Origin: JASTVH01 sp042862465
GTDB lineage: Bacteria; Pseudomonadota; Gammaproteobacteria; Pseudomonadales; Oleiphilaceae
Assembly: GCA_042862465.1 (NCBI GenBank)
Contig: JASTVH010000009.1
Location: forward strand, 138,070 to 202,069
Reading direction: 5' to 3'
Length of the DNA: 64,000 nt
Shown piece after piece: positions 16,575 through 24,101 of the stretch. Below the pieces are notes generated by a model that saw only the letters and a list, made by a program, of their open reading frames with translations, did no database searches and was not told where the DNA came from. Positions within the stretch are counted from its first letter, which is position 1; each line of letters opens with the position of its first letter. The position numbers and the translations under genes were made by a program.

Positions 16575-17455
16575 CCACGCACGACCTGCTGGCCCGGCTT
16601 CGCAGCCAGACCAATGGTGCCCTGGAGCGGCTTTTTGAGCGCCTTCCCGTGGCGGATGAACGCCTGCACGAGGCCATGCGCTACAGCGTCCTGGGCGGCG
16701 GCAAACGTCTGCGCGCGGCCCTGGTGCTGGCCACGGCGGAGGCCTTCGGCGCCGACGACGGTCAGGCGGAAGCGCCGGCCTCTGCGGTCGAGCTGATCCA
16801 CGCCTATTCCCTCATCCATGACGATCTGCCGGCCATGGATGACGACGACCTGCGTCGCGGCCAGCCGACCTGCCATATCGCATTCGGCGAAGCACCGGCC
16901 ATTCTGGCGGGCGATGCCCTGCAGGCCCTGGCCTTTGAACTGCTGACGGAGGCACCCGGTGTGGCGGCACCGCAGCGGCTGGCCATGGTCCGCGAGCTGA
17001 GTCGCGCCAGTGGTGCCGATGGTATGGTCGGCGGCCAGATGCTGGATCTCGCCGCCGCCGGCCAGGCTTTCACGCGCGAGCACCTTGAGCGCATACACCG
17101 CAAGAAAACCGGCGCCCTCATCGAGGCCAGCCTGATTCTGGGGGCCCTGAGTGCCCCGGTATCCCAAGAGACGGACCTGACCGCGCTGAGACGCTTCGGG
17201 CGCTTGATAGGACTGGCCTTTCAGGTTCAGGATGACATTCTGGATGTGGAAGCCTCCACCGAAGTATTGGGGAAGCAGCAGGGCGCGGATGCCGAGCGCG
17301 GCAAGGCGACCTATCCCGCCCTCATGGGGCTTGAGGCGGCCCGGGACTATCTCGGTACATTGTTCGACGAGGCTTGCCAGGCCCTGGATGCTTTATCGGT
17401 TCCGGACCAGCACTTGCAGGAACTCGCCCAATTCATTATCGGCCGCGATTATTGA
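16571..17455 (+). CDS. ispA: Farnesyl diphosphate synthase IspA
   Basis: IspA condenses dimethylallyl and isopentenyl diphosphates to geranyl and farnesyl diphosphate, the precursors of undecaprenyl phosphate and quinones. The first aspartate-rich motif is DDLPAMDDDDLRRG (about residue 83) and the second is DDILDVEAS (about residue 220); LGGGKRLRAAL binds isopentenyl diphosphate. The 294 residues are normal. It is translationally coupled to xseB, and dxs follows after 64 bases. Together with MraY and the lipid-linked steps in the dcw cluster it feeds wall synthesis. Confidence 0.97.
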   Translation: MTTHDLLARLRSQTNGALERLFERLPVADERLHEAMRYSVLGGGKRLRAALVLATAEAFGADDGQAEAPASAVELIHAYSLIHDDLPAMDDDDLRRGQPTCHIAFGEAPAILAGDALQALAFELLTEAPGVAAPQRLAMVRELSRASGADGMVGGQMLDLAAAGQAFTREHLERIHRKKTGALIEASLILGALSAPVSQETDLTALRRFGRLIGLAFQVQDDILDVEASTEVLGKQQGADAERGKATYPALMGLEAARDYLGTLFDEACQALDALSVPDQHLQELAQFIIGRDY

Positions 17456-17519
17456 CGAGTCTTCTTAGCTCCAGAGCGGGGCTTTCCTTATAATAGGCCG
17501 ACAGCTCGACAGACTACGA

Positions 17520-19472
17520 ATGAACCGGATGCAAGAAACCTACGTTTTCCAGGAAATACCTCAAAGGCGCCCGAATACGCCCTTGCTGGACCGAATCACC
17601 GCACCGGAGGACCTGCGCCGGGTGGATCCCGACCTGTTGCCGGCGCTTGCCCGGGAGCTGCGGTCGTATCTGCTGTGGTCGGTGGGCCAGTCAGGGGGGC
17701 ATTTCGGAGCGGGCCTGGGTGTCATCGAGCTGACCCTGGCGCTGCACTATGTATTCGACACGCCGGAGGACCGTCTGGTCTGGGACGTAGGGCATCAGGC
17801 CTACCCGCACAAGATTCTGACCGGCCGACGTGACCAGCTCGGCACGATCCGCAAGAAAGACGGCCTGGCCGGCTTCCCCAAGCGCGGTGAAAGCCCCTAC
17901 GACACCTTCGGCGTCGGGCATTCCAGCACCTCCATCAGTGCCGCCCTGGGCATGGCCCTGGCCGCACGCATGCAGCACCAGCGCCGGCGTAGCATTGCCG
18001 TCATTGGTGACGGTGCCATGACCGCCGGCATGGCATTCGAGGCCCTGAACCACGCCGGCCATGTGCGGGCCGATCTGCTCGTGGTGCTGAACGACAATGA
18101 CATGTCCATCTCCCAGAATGTGGGCGGACTGTCCAACTACTTCGCCAAACTGCTCGCCAGCCGCACCTATCACCAGGTTCGCGACAGCGGCAAGCGGGTA
18201 CTGGAAAGCGCCCCCGGCCTGCGGGAACTGGCCCGCCGGACCGAAGAACACTTCAAGGGCATGATTTCACCCAGCACCCTGTTTGAAGAGCTGGGATTCA
18301 ACTACATCGGTCCCATCGACGGCCATGACGTGCCGCTGCTGCTGGAAACCCTGGAGAACATCCGCGACCTGTCCGGTCCGCAGTTCCTGCACGTGGTCAC
18401 CAAGAAGGGCAAGGGTTTCGCCCCGGCCGAGGCCGATCCCATTGGCTACCACGCCATCAACAAGATCGAACCGGAACCGCCCCTCAAACCGGCCCAGCCG
18501 AGCGTACCCAAGGCCAAAAAGCCCAAGTATTCCAACATCTTCGGGCAATGGCTGTGCGACATGGCCGAACAGGACGAGCGGCTGGTGGGCATTACGCCAG
18601 CCATGCGGGAGGGCTCTGATCTGGTCGCCTTCTCCGAGCGTTTCCCGGACCGTTACTACGACGTTGCCATCGCCGAGCAGCATGCGGTGACTCTGGCGGC
18701 CGGGCTGGCCTGCGACGGGGCCAAACCGGTGGTGGCCATCTACTCCACCTTTCTGCAGCGGGCCTACGACCAGCTGATCCACGACGTGGCCATCCAGAAT
18801 CTGGATGTGCTCTTCGCCATCGACCGCGCCGGCCTAGTGGGTGCCGACGGCCCCACCCATGGCGGCACCTTCGATCTCAGTTACCTGCGTTGCATCCCCA
18901 ACATGGTGGTCATGGCGCCGTCGGACGAAAACGAAACCCGACAGATGCTCTACACCGGCCACTGTCACGACGGACCGGCGGCGGTGCGCTATCCGCGCGG
19001 CACCGGTCCGGGCACCCCGATCGCCGCCGAGATGCAGGCCCTGGAAATCGGCAAGGGGCGCGTGGTCCGCGAGGGCAGCCAGGTTGCAATCCTGGCCTTC
19101 GGCTCCCCCCTTAGCGCGGCACATCCGGTGGCCGAGGAGCTGGGCGCGACCCTGGTGGACATGCGCTTTGTGAAGCCGCTGGATGCCGACCTGATCCTGC
19201 AGCTGGCGAAGAGCCACGACCTTCTGGTGACGCTGGAAGAAAACGCCGTTATGGGCGGCGCTGGCAGTGGCGTCTGCGAAGTGCTGAACGAAGCCGGCCT
19301 GACCGTGGATACCCTGCAACTGGGCATTCCCGACCGCTTTATTGATCACGCCAAGCCGGAGGAGCAGCAGGCCGAGTGCGGGCTGGATACGCCGGGGATT
19401 CGTGAGGCGATTGATAAGCGTCTGGCACTGCGGCACAAGGCGGCTGATTTGAAGGTGGCGCAGCAATCGTAA
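17520..19472 (+). CDS. dxs: 1-deoxy-D-xylulose-5-phosphate synthase Dxs
   Basis: Dxs joins pyruvate and glyceraldehyde 3-phosphate with thiamine diphosphate, the first step of the MEP isoprenoid pathway. The cofactor motif runs from GDGAMTAG to NDNDMSIS, and the catalytic glutamate is in VAIAEQHAVTLAAG at about residue 386. GHSSTSIS and the C-terminal transketolase-type domain are present; 650 residues is slightly long. Start sites at 17520 and 17529 are both possible, and neither has a strong ribosome site. TATAAT at 17489-17494 in the ispA-dxs gap may be a weak internal promoter. Confidence 0.97.
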   Translation: MNRMQETYVFQEIPQRRPNTPLLDRITAPEDLRRVDPDLLPALARELRSYLLWSVGQSGGHFGAGLGVIELTLALHYVFDTPEDRLVWDVGHQAYPHKILTGRRDQLGTIRKKDGLAGFPKRGESPYDTFGVGHSSTSISAALGMALAARMQHQRRRSIAVIGDGAMTAGMAFEALNHAGHVRADLLVVLNDNDMSISQNVGGLSNYFAKLLASRTYHQVRDSGKRVLESAPGLRELARRTEEHFKGMISPSTLFEELGFNYIGPIDGHDVPLLLETLENIRDLSGPQFLHVVTKKGKGFAPAEADPIGYHAINKIEPEPPLKPAQPSVPKAKKPKYSNIFGQWLCDMAEQDERLVGITPAMREGSDLVAFSERFPDRYYDVAIAEQHAVTLAAGLACDGAKPVVAIYSTFLQRAYDQLIHDVAIQNLDVLFAIDRAGLVGADGPTHGGTFDLSYLRCIPNMVVMAPSDENETRQMLYTGHCHDGPAAVRYPRGTGPGTPIAAEMQALEIGKGRVVREGSQVAILAFGSPLSAAHPVAEELGATLVDMRFVKPLDADLILQLAKSHDLLVTLEENAVMGGAGSGVCEVLNEAGLTVDTLQLGIPDRFIDHAKPEEQQAECGLDTPGIREAIDKRLALRHKAADLKVAQQS

Positions 19473-19487
19473 GCGCCGGAACAGGCT

Positions 19488-19562
19488 GGTTTGGCTGAGC
19501 GTACGAAGCCCGGTATTGCTTTGCCAATCAGGGTGTTGGGCTTCCTTCGTCAGCCCAACCTA
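19488..19562. repeat. REP-like hairpin element between dxs and ribA
   Basis: An 8-bp perfect stem GTTGGGCT/AGCCCAAC (19535-19542 with 19552-19559) follows an upstream partly complementary copy (from about 19490) of the same GGCTGA...GAAGCCC core. Paired units of this kind resemble the GGTTGGGCT-type intergenic repeats of many bacteria. Lying between convergent dxs and ribA, it may also end transcription. Confidence 0.5.
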
Positions 19563-19577
19563 CCGATCTCGGTTCGT

Positions 19578-20195
19578 TCAGGCCGGATCGTCATCCTGGT
19601 GGGTATTGAGCCAATGGCCCAGCTTGGATTGCTTGGTCGCCAGATAGCCTTCATTGTGCGGATTGCGCCCCACCTGCAGCGGCACGCGCTCCACCACATC
19701 GATTCCCAGGCCACGTAACGCTTTCACCTTGCGGGGATTGTTGGTCATCAGCCGCACCTTACTGACACCCAGGTGGTCCAGCATGGTCTTGCACATGCTG
19801 TAGTCCCGCATGTCGGCGCCAAAACCCAGCCGCTCGTTGGCTTCCACCGTATCGGCCCCCTGATCCTGCAGGTGATAGGCGCGGATCTTGTTGAGCAGGC
19901 CGATACCGCGGCCTTCCTGACGCAGGTACAGCAGCATCCCCCGCCCTTCACGGGCAATGCTGCGCAGCGCTTCCTCCAGCTGGTAACCACAGTCGCAACG
20001 CATGCTGAAGAGGGCGTCACCGGTCAGGCATTCGGAATGGGTGCGCGCCAGCACCGGGTCACCATCAGCGATCTCGCCCAGGCTAAGGACCACATGCTCC
20101 TTGCCGGCATCGACCTCTTCGAAACCGTGCATGTCGAAGACACCGAATGGCGTTGGCAGGCGACAGCTTTCAATAAAGCGAACGACCAATGGCAC
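19578..20195 (-). CDS. ribA: GTP cyclohydrolase II RibA
   Basis: RibA opens the imidazole ring of GTP, the first committed step of riboflavin synthesis. The zinc cysteines are seen in CLTGDALFSMRCDCGYQ (about residues 55-70), followed by EGRGIGLLNKI and TNNPRKVKAL. At 205 residues it is a stand-alone GTP cyclohydrolase II without a DHBP synthase domain. The start is unusual: GTG at 20195 has its GAGG only 3 bases upstream, whereas a TTG at 20189 lies 7 bases from GAGG, so the TTG start is plausible. No other rib gene is adjacent. Confidence 0.96.
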   Translation of the reverse strand: MPLVVRFIESCRLPTPFGVFDMHGFEEVDAGKEHVVLSLGEIADGDPVLARTHSECLTGDALFSMRCDCGYQLEEALRSIAREGRGMLLYLRQEGRGIGLLNKIRAYHLQDQGADTVEANERLGFGADMRDYSMCKTMLDHLGVSKVRLMTNNPRKVKALRGLGIDVVERVPLQVGRNPHNEGYLATKQSKLGHWLNTHQDDDPA

Positions 20196-20223
20196 ACCTC
20201 ACATTGGGGGGGGAAGGGGTGGC

Positions 20224-20232
20224 ATTTTAACA
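20224..20232 (-). promoter_or_regulatory. Extended -10 promoter for ribA
   Basis: Read on the minus strand, TGT then TAAAAT (hexamer at 20224-20229) forms an extended -10 about 30 bases from the ribA start. Confidence 0.45.
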
Positions 20233-20279
20233 GAACGCCCCCTGAATGAAAGTTATCGAAAGGGGGTATGCCGGGTTCC

Positions 20280-20300
20280 GTCGGACGTCGGACGTCGGAC
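20280..20300. repeat. 7-nt tandem repeat, three units (GTCGGAC)
   Basis: Three exact copies of GTCGGAC lie in the moaA-ribA spacer. Phase-shifted, the unit is GACGTCG, one base different from the GACGTTG unit after ilvD, so the two arrays look related. Confidence 0.7.
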
Positions 20301-20349
20301 GCTCAGCATAGCGCAAGACGTGGAGCGAATGGATACCCTGGAGAAAGGC

Positions 20350-21354
20350 TTAGCCGCCGGTTGCGTTCATGAAGCGCAGGATCTGCGGCTCGTCGTCCAA
20401 CTCGAAGTGATGACGCTCCGGTTTGCGGGCGATGGCCTCGCGGATGGCGGCCTGCAGCCGGTCGTCCTCGCCGGGATAGCGGCGCACCAGGGCTTTCAGG
20501 TCCTTGGCGTGTTCGTTGCCCAGGCACAGCAGGAGGCGGCCCTCGGCGGTAAGGCGAACTCGATTGCAGTCGGCGCAGAAGTTTTCCGAATGGGGCGAGA
20601 TAAAGCCCAGCCGCCCTTCATAACCTGCCGCCCGATAGTAGCGGGAAGGGCCTCCGGTCGATTCCGGCACCGGCTCCAGGTGATAGTGCCGGCTCAGCCG
20701 CTCGCGGATCTCGGCGCTGGAACAGAATGCTTCCGCCCGGTCGTGTTCGGTAATCACACCCAGCGGCATCTCTTCGATAAAACTCAGATCCAGCCCGCGC
20801 TCCAGGGCGAAGGACACCAGGTCTTCCACCTCGTCTTCATTGCGCCCCTTGAGAATCACCGCATTGAGCTTCACACGCCTGAAACCGGCATTCCGCGCTG
20901 CCTCGATCCCGGCCAGCACCCGCTCAAGCTCGCCGGTTCGGGTCAGTTGGCGGAAACGTTCGGGCTGCAGGCTGTCGATACTGATATTGATGCGATCCAG
21001 GCCGGCGTCGGCCAGGGGCTGGGCCAATTCCGCCAAACGGCCCCCGTTACTGGTCATGCAGAGCTCTTCCAGCCCGGGCAAAGTCGCCAGACGCTCCACC
21101 AGATTCACGATGCCCCGACGCACCAGGGGTTCGCCGCCGGTGAGGCGGATCTTGCGTACGCCCATGGCGACGAAATTGCGCGCGATCTGTTCGATCTCCT
21201 CCAGCGACAGCACCTGTTGCCGGGGCAGAAACGTCATGTCCTCCGCCATGCAGTAAACACAGCGAAAATCGCAGCGGTCGGTGACCGAGATACGCAGGTA
21301 GGTGATCGCCCGGTCGAAGGGATCGACCAGTGTCTCAGGGTGGCGGGAAGCCAT
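20350..21354 (-). CDS. moaA: GTP 3',8-cyclase MoaA
   Basis: MoaA is the radical-SAM enzyme that converts GTP to 3',8-cyclo-GTP, the first step of molybdopterin synthesis. The SAM cluster cysteines are C28, C32 and C35 (RCDFRCVYC), the second cluster is in CADCNRVRLTAEGRLLLCLG, and the protein ends with the GG tail needed for activity. The open frame continues upstream, but the ATG at 21354 overlaps the moaC stop by one base (TGATG) and gives 334 residues. It acts directly with MoaC. Confidence 0.97.
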   Translation of the reverse strand: MASRHPETLVDPFDRAITYLRISVTDRCDFRCVYCMAEDMTFLPRQQVLSLEEIEQIARNFVAMGVRKIRLTGGEPLVRRGIVNLVERLATLPGLEELCMTSNGGRLAELAQPLADAGLDRINISIDSLQPERFRQLTRTGELERVLAGIEAARNAGFRRVKLNAVILKGRNEDEVEDLVSFALERGLDLSFIEEMPLGVITEHDRAEAFCSSAEIRERLSRHYHLEPVPESTGGPSRYYRAAGYEGRLGFISPHSENFCADCNRVRLTAEGRLLLCLGNEHAKDLKALVRRYPGEDDRLQAAIREAIARKPERHHFELDDEPQILRFMNATGG

Positions 21355-21845
21355 CAGCCCTCCCCTGCCTCGTCGCGGGTCCAGTGGCCGCTCTTGCCGC
21401 CGAGTTTTTCCAGCAGTGCCGTATGTTCGATCACCATGCCCTTGTCCACCGCCTTGCACATGTCATACAGGGTCAGGGCCGCCACGGAGACCGCGGTCAA
21501 CGCCTCCATCTCCACACCGGTGCGACCGGCCAGCTTGCAGCGGGATTCGATACGGATGCCGGAGCCGTCCTCGGTGGGCGTCAGTTCCACTTTGACGGAG
21601 GTCAGGTTCAGGGCATGGCACAGGGGTATCAGTTCGTGGGTCTTTTTGGCCGCCATGATCCCCGCGATGCGAGCTGTCGCCAGGACGTCCCCCTTGGGAT
21701 GCTCACCTTCAATGATCATGCTCAACGTCTTCGGCTGCATGCGCACGAAGGCTTCGGCACGGGCTTCCCGGGCGGTTTCGGCCTTGTCGGTCACGTCGAC
21801 CATGCGGGCGGCGCCAGTGTCATCAAGGTGAGTCAGAGTGCTCAT
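21354..21845 (-). CDS. moaC: Cyclic pyranopterin monophosphate synthase MoaC
   Basis: MoaC converts 3',8-cyclo-GTP to cyclic pyranopterin monophosphate, the step after MoaA. The 163-residue protein has MVDVTDKAET near the start, AARIAGIMAAKKTHELIPLCH and GVEMEALTAVSVAALTLYDMCKAVDKGM with the active-site lysines and acidic residues. It is the first gene of a two-gene unit, with its stop codon overlapping the moaA start. moaB, moaD and moaE are not in this window. Confidence 0.97.
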   Translation of the reverse strand: MSTLTHLDDTGAARMVDVTDKAETAREARAEAFVRMQPKTLSMIIEGEHPKGDVLATARIAGIMAAKKTHELIPLCHALNLTSVKVELTPTEDGSGIRIESRCKLAGRTGVEMEALTAVSVAALTLYDMCKAVDKGMVIEHTALLEKLGGKSGHWTRDEAGEG

Positions 21846-21924
21846 TAGTGCGCTCCAGTTGCGGCGAATGCGTTGTCTAGGATAACAGAGAAGCCGCCGC
21901 TTTCATTGCTTTCCGACAATCGCG

Positions 21925-22878
21925 TCAGGCGTGTGGCGCGACCTCATCCCACAGGCGGATGCCGGCGATGCCCTGGCCGCCACATTCGTAGCTGCAGCTC
22001 AGGTCCGACCGCGCCATGCCCCCCAGGGCATAGACGGGTACAGTGGCTGCCGAGGTCCACTCCGCGAACCGCTCCCAGCCCAAAGGCGCCTGGTCCGCGT
22101 GGCTTGGCGTCACCCTAACCGGAGACAAAAAGGCATAATCGGCCCCAAGTGCGACGGCGTGCGCGAGTTCATCAGGGCTGTGGCAGGAAACGCCCAGCCA
22201 GGCTTCCGGCGGGATGGGACGAGCCTGCAACCGGGCCGCCTCGGCCTGCGGCAGATGCAGTCCGGCCGCCCCCGCAACGGCCTCGAATCGCCGGGGTGCC
22301 CCGTGCAGAAGCACCGGCACCCGGGCCTGCGAGACCCATTGCCGGGCGAGCGGCAGATAGACCTCGTCGGTCAGCTGTGGCTGACGCAGGAGAACGCCGC
22401 ACTCTAAATCCGCGCCCAGGCGCGCCAAGCGTGTCTTGAAGGTGGCTTCCGAGAATTCGGCCGGTGTGATGAGCCATTGGGAGGGAAGGCGCAATGCCCG
22501 AATGATGGGGCGGTTCGCTGCCGGAAAGTCGGCATCCTGCAGGGCGCTAACAGCCAGCCATTCCACCGGCTGCCCTTCGAGCCCCCTGGCCTGCCCCTGA
22601 AAGCGGTCGACACACCAGACATCCAGAAGCACCCGCTTGTCGCCATAATCGTGGGCAATCTGGATGAGCGGGCGCATGTGTTCGGGGGAGGCATCGATGG
22701 CCACCTCCTCACGCAATTCCCGTTGCAGGGCGTGCGGCACCGTCTCATCAGGCTCCACCTTGCCCCCGGGAAATTCCAGAAGACCGCCCTGATGGACATG
22801 GTCCGGGCGACGCGCGATGAGCACCCGGTCCGCCTGACGGACCACACCGACAGCAACATGAACGAGGTGCATACTCAT
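21925..22878 (-). CDS. Nudix hydrolase (MutT) fused to a thiamine-phosphate-synthase-like domain
   Basis: The first ~130 of 317 residues are a MutT-type Nudix hydrolase with the box GGKVEPDETV...RELREEV, likely cleansing 8-oxo-dGTP. About residues 140-317 resemble ThiE: GLHLPQAEA, GVSCHSPDEL, GADYAFLSPV and PVYALGGM. The ThiE substrate motif TxTK is replaced by TPSHADQ, so thiamine synthesis is doubtful and the domain may have another ligand. Such fusions are common in non-enteric gammaproteobacteria. The ATG at 22878 follows the argJ stop by 4 bases, making it the last gene of secA-argJ-mutT. Confidence 0.93.
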   Translation of the reverse strand: MSMHLVHVAVGVVRQADRVLIARRPDHVHQGGLLEFPGGKVEPDETVPHALQRELREEVAIDASPEHMRPLIQIAHDYGDKRVLLDVWCVDRFQGQARGLEGQPVEWLAVSALQDADFPAANRPIIRALRLPSQWLITPAEFSEATFKTRLARLGADLECGVLLRQPQLTDEVYLPLARQWVSQARVPVLLHGAPRRFEAVAGAAGLHLPQAEAARLQARPIPPEAWLGVSCHSPDELAHAVALGADYAFLSPVRVTPSHADQAPLGWERFAEWTSAATVPVYALGGMARSDLSCSYECGGQGIAGIRLWDEVAPHA

Positions 22879-22882
22879 CGGG

Positions 22883-24100
22883 CTAGGTGCGGTACTCCGC
22901 ATTGATCGTTACGTAGTCGTGGGAGAAATCACTGGTCCAGACCGACTCGCGCGCCTGGCCACGGCCGAGATGGATGCCGATTACGATCTCGGAACAGTCC
23001 ATAACGGCCTGACCCCGCTCTTCGGTGTACTGCGGGTCGCGTCCACCGGCCGAGACGATGCGCACGTCACCCAGATCGATGCGTACCTGATCGATGGCCA
23101 GATTCGGCAGGCTGGCGCGTCCCACTGCGGCCAGGATGCGGCCCCAGTTGGGATCGGAGGCAAACAGGGCCGTCTTGACCAGGGGCGAGTGGGCCACGGT
23201 AAAGGCCACATCGAGCGCCTCTTCGGCAGAAGCGGCCTCGGTGACATCGATACGAACGAACTTGGTCGCCCCCTCGGCGTCGCGAACCAGGGCCTGCGCC
23301 AGCTCCAGGGCCAGCCCGATAAAGGCCGCCTCAAAAGCCTGGTAAGCCTCGGTGCCCGGCTCCAGCGTCGGGGCACCCGAACGCCCGGTGGCGATGGCCA
23401 CACAGGCATCGTTGGTGGAGGTGTCACTGTCCACCGTGATGCGGTTGAAACTTCGATCCACCGCCTTGCGCAGGAGCGCCTGCAGATGAGGCTGGGCAAT
23501 GGCGGCGTCGGTGGCGATATAGCCCAGCATGGTGGCCATGTTCGGACGGATCATGCCGGCACCCTTGCTGATACCGCTCAGGTGGACGGGGTGTCCCTCA
23601 ATCTCCAGCTTACGGGTCGCGCCCTTGGGCTGGGTATCCGTGGTCATGATGCCTTCGGCAGCAAGGGCCCAGCCGTCTTCGGCCAGATTGGCCACGGCCT
23701 GCCCCAGTCCCCCGGTGAGACGATCAACCGGCAACGGCTCCCCAATCACCCCGGTGGAAAACGGCAACACCGCCTCTGGGCTGCAGCCCACGGTTTCTGC
23801 CAGTGCCCGGCAACAGGCGTTGGCATCATCCAGTCCAGCCTGACCATTGCCGGCGTTGGCATTGCCGGTGTTGATCAGCAGGTAGCGTGGCTGCGTGGCG
23901 GCCAGGTGTTCCCGGGCCACCAGTACCGGTGCGGCACAGAACTGATTCTGGGTAAAAACCGCCGCTACCGCAGCGTCTTCGGCGATTTCCACCACTACAA
24001 GATCCCGGCGGCCGGGCTTTTTGATACCGGCACAGGCGGTACCCAGCCGCACACCCTCGATAGGCGCAAATTCGGGAAGCGGGCCCAGTCCTACAGCCAT
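22883..24100 (-). CDS. argJ: Glutamate N-acetyltransferase / N-acetylglutamate synthase ArgJ
   Basis: ArgJ moves the acetyl group from N-acetylornithine to glutamate, the recycling step of arginine synthesis. Its self-cleavage site with the nucleophilic threonine lies in RPNMATMLGYIATDA at about residue 190, and LLINTGNANAGNG and LFASDPNWGRILAAVG are family landmarks. The frame stays open into secA, but the ATG at 24100 lies one base after the secA stop and gives 405 residues. A bifunctional or monofunctional enzyme cannot be told apart from sequence alone. Confidence 0.97.
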   Translation of the reverse strand: MAVGLGPLPEFAPIEGVRLGTACAGIKKPGRRDLVVVEIAEDAAVAAVFTQNQFCAAPVLVAREHLAATQPRYLLINTGNANAGNGQAGLDDANACCRALAETVGCSPEAVLPFSTGVIGEPLPVDRLTGGLGQAVANLAEDGWALAAEGIMTTDTQPKGATRKLEIEGHPVHLSGISKGAGMIRPNMATMLGYIATDAAIAQPHLQALLRKAVDRSFNRITVDSDTSTNDACVAIATGRSGAPTLEPGTEAYQAFEAAFIGLALELAQALVRDAEGATKFVRIDVTEAASAEEALDVAFTVAHSPLVKTALFASDPNWGRILAAVGRASLPNLAIDQVRIDLGDVRIVSAGGRDPQYTEERGQAVMDCSEIVIGIHLGRGQARESVWTSDFSHDYVTINAEYRT

Positions 24101-24101
24101 A

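Noticed and set aside
20002..21831. 609-codon plus-strand frame opposite moaA and moaC
   Set aside because: Antisense to clearly conserved genes; composition is that of a shadow frame (many Arg, Gly, His, Gln).
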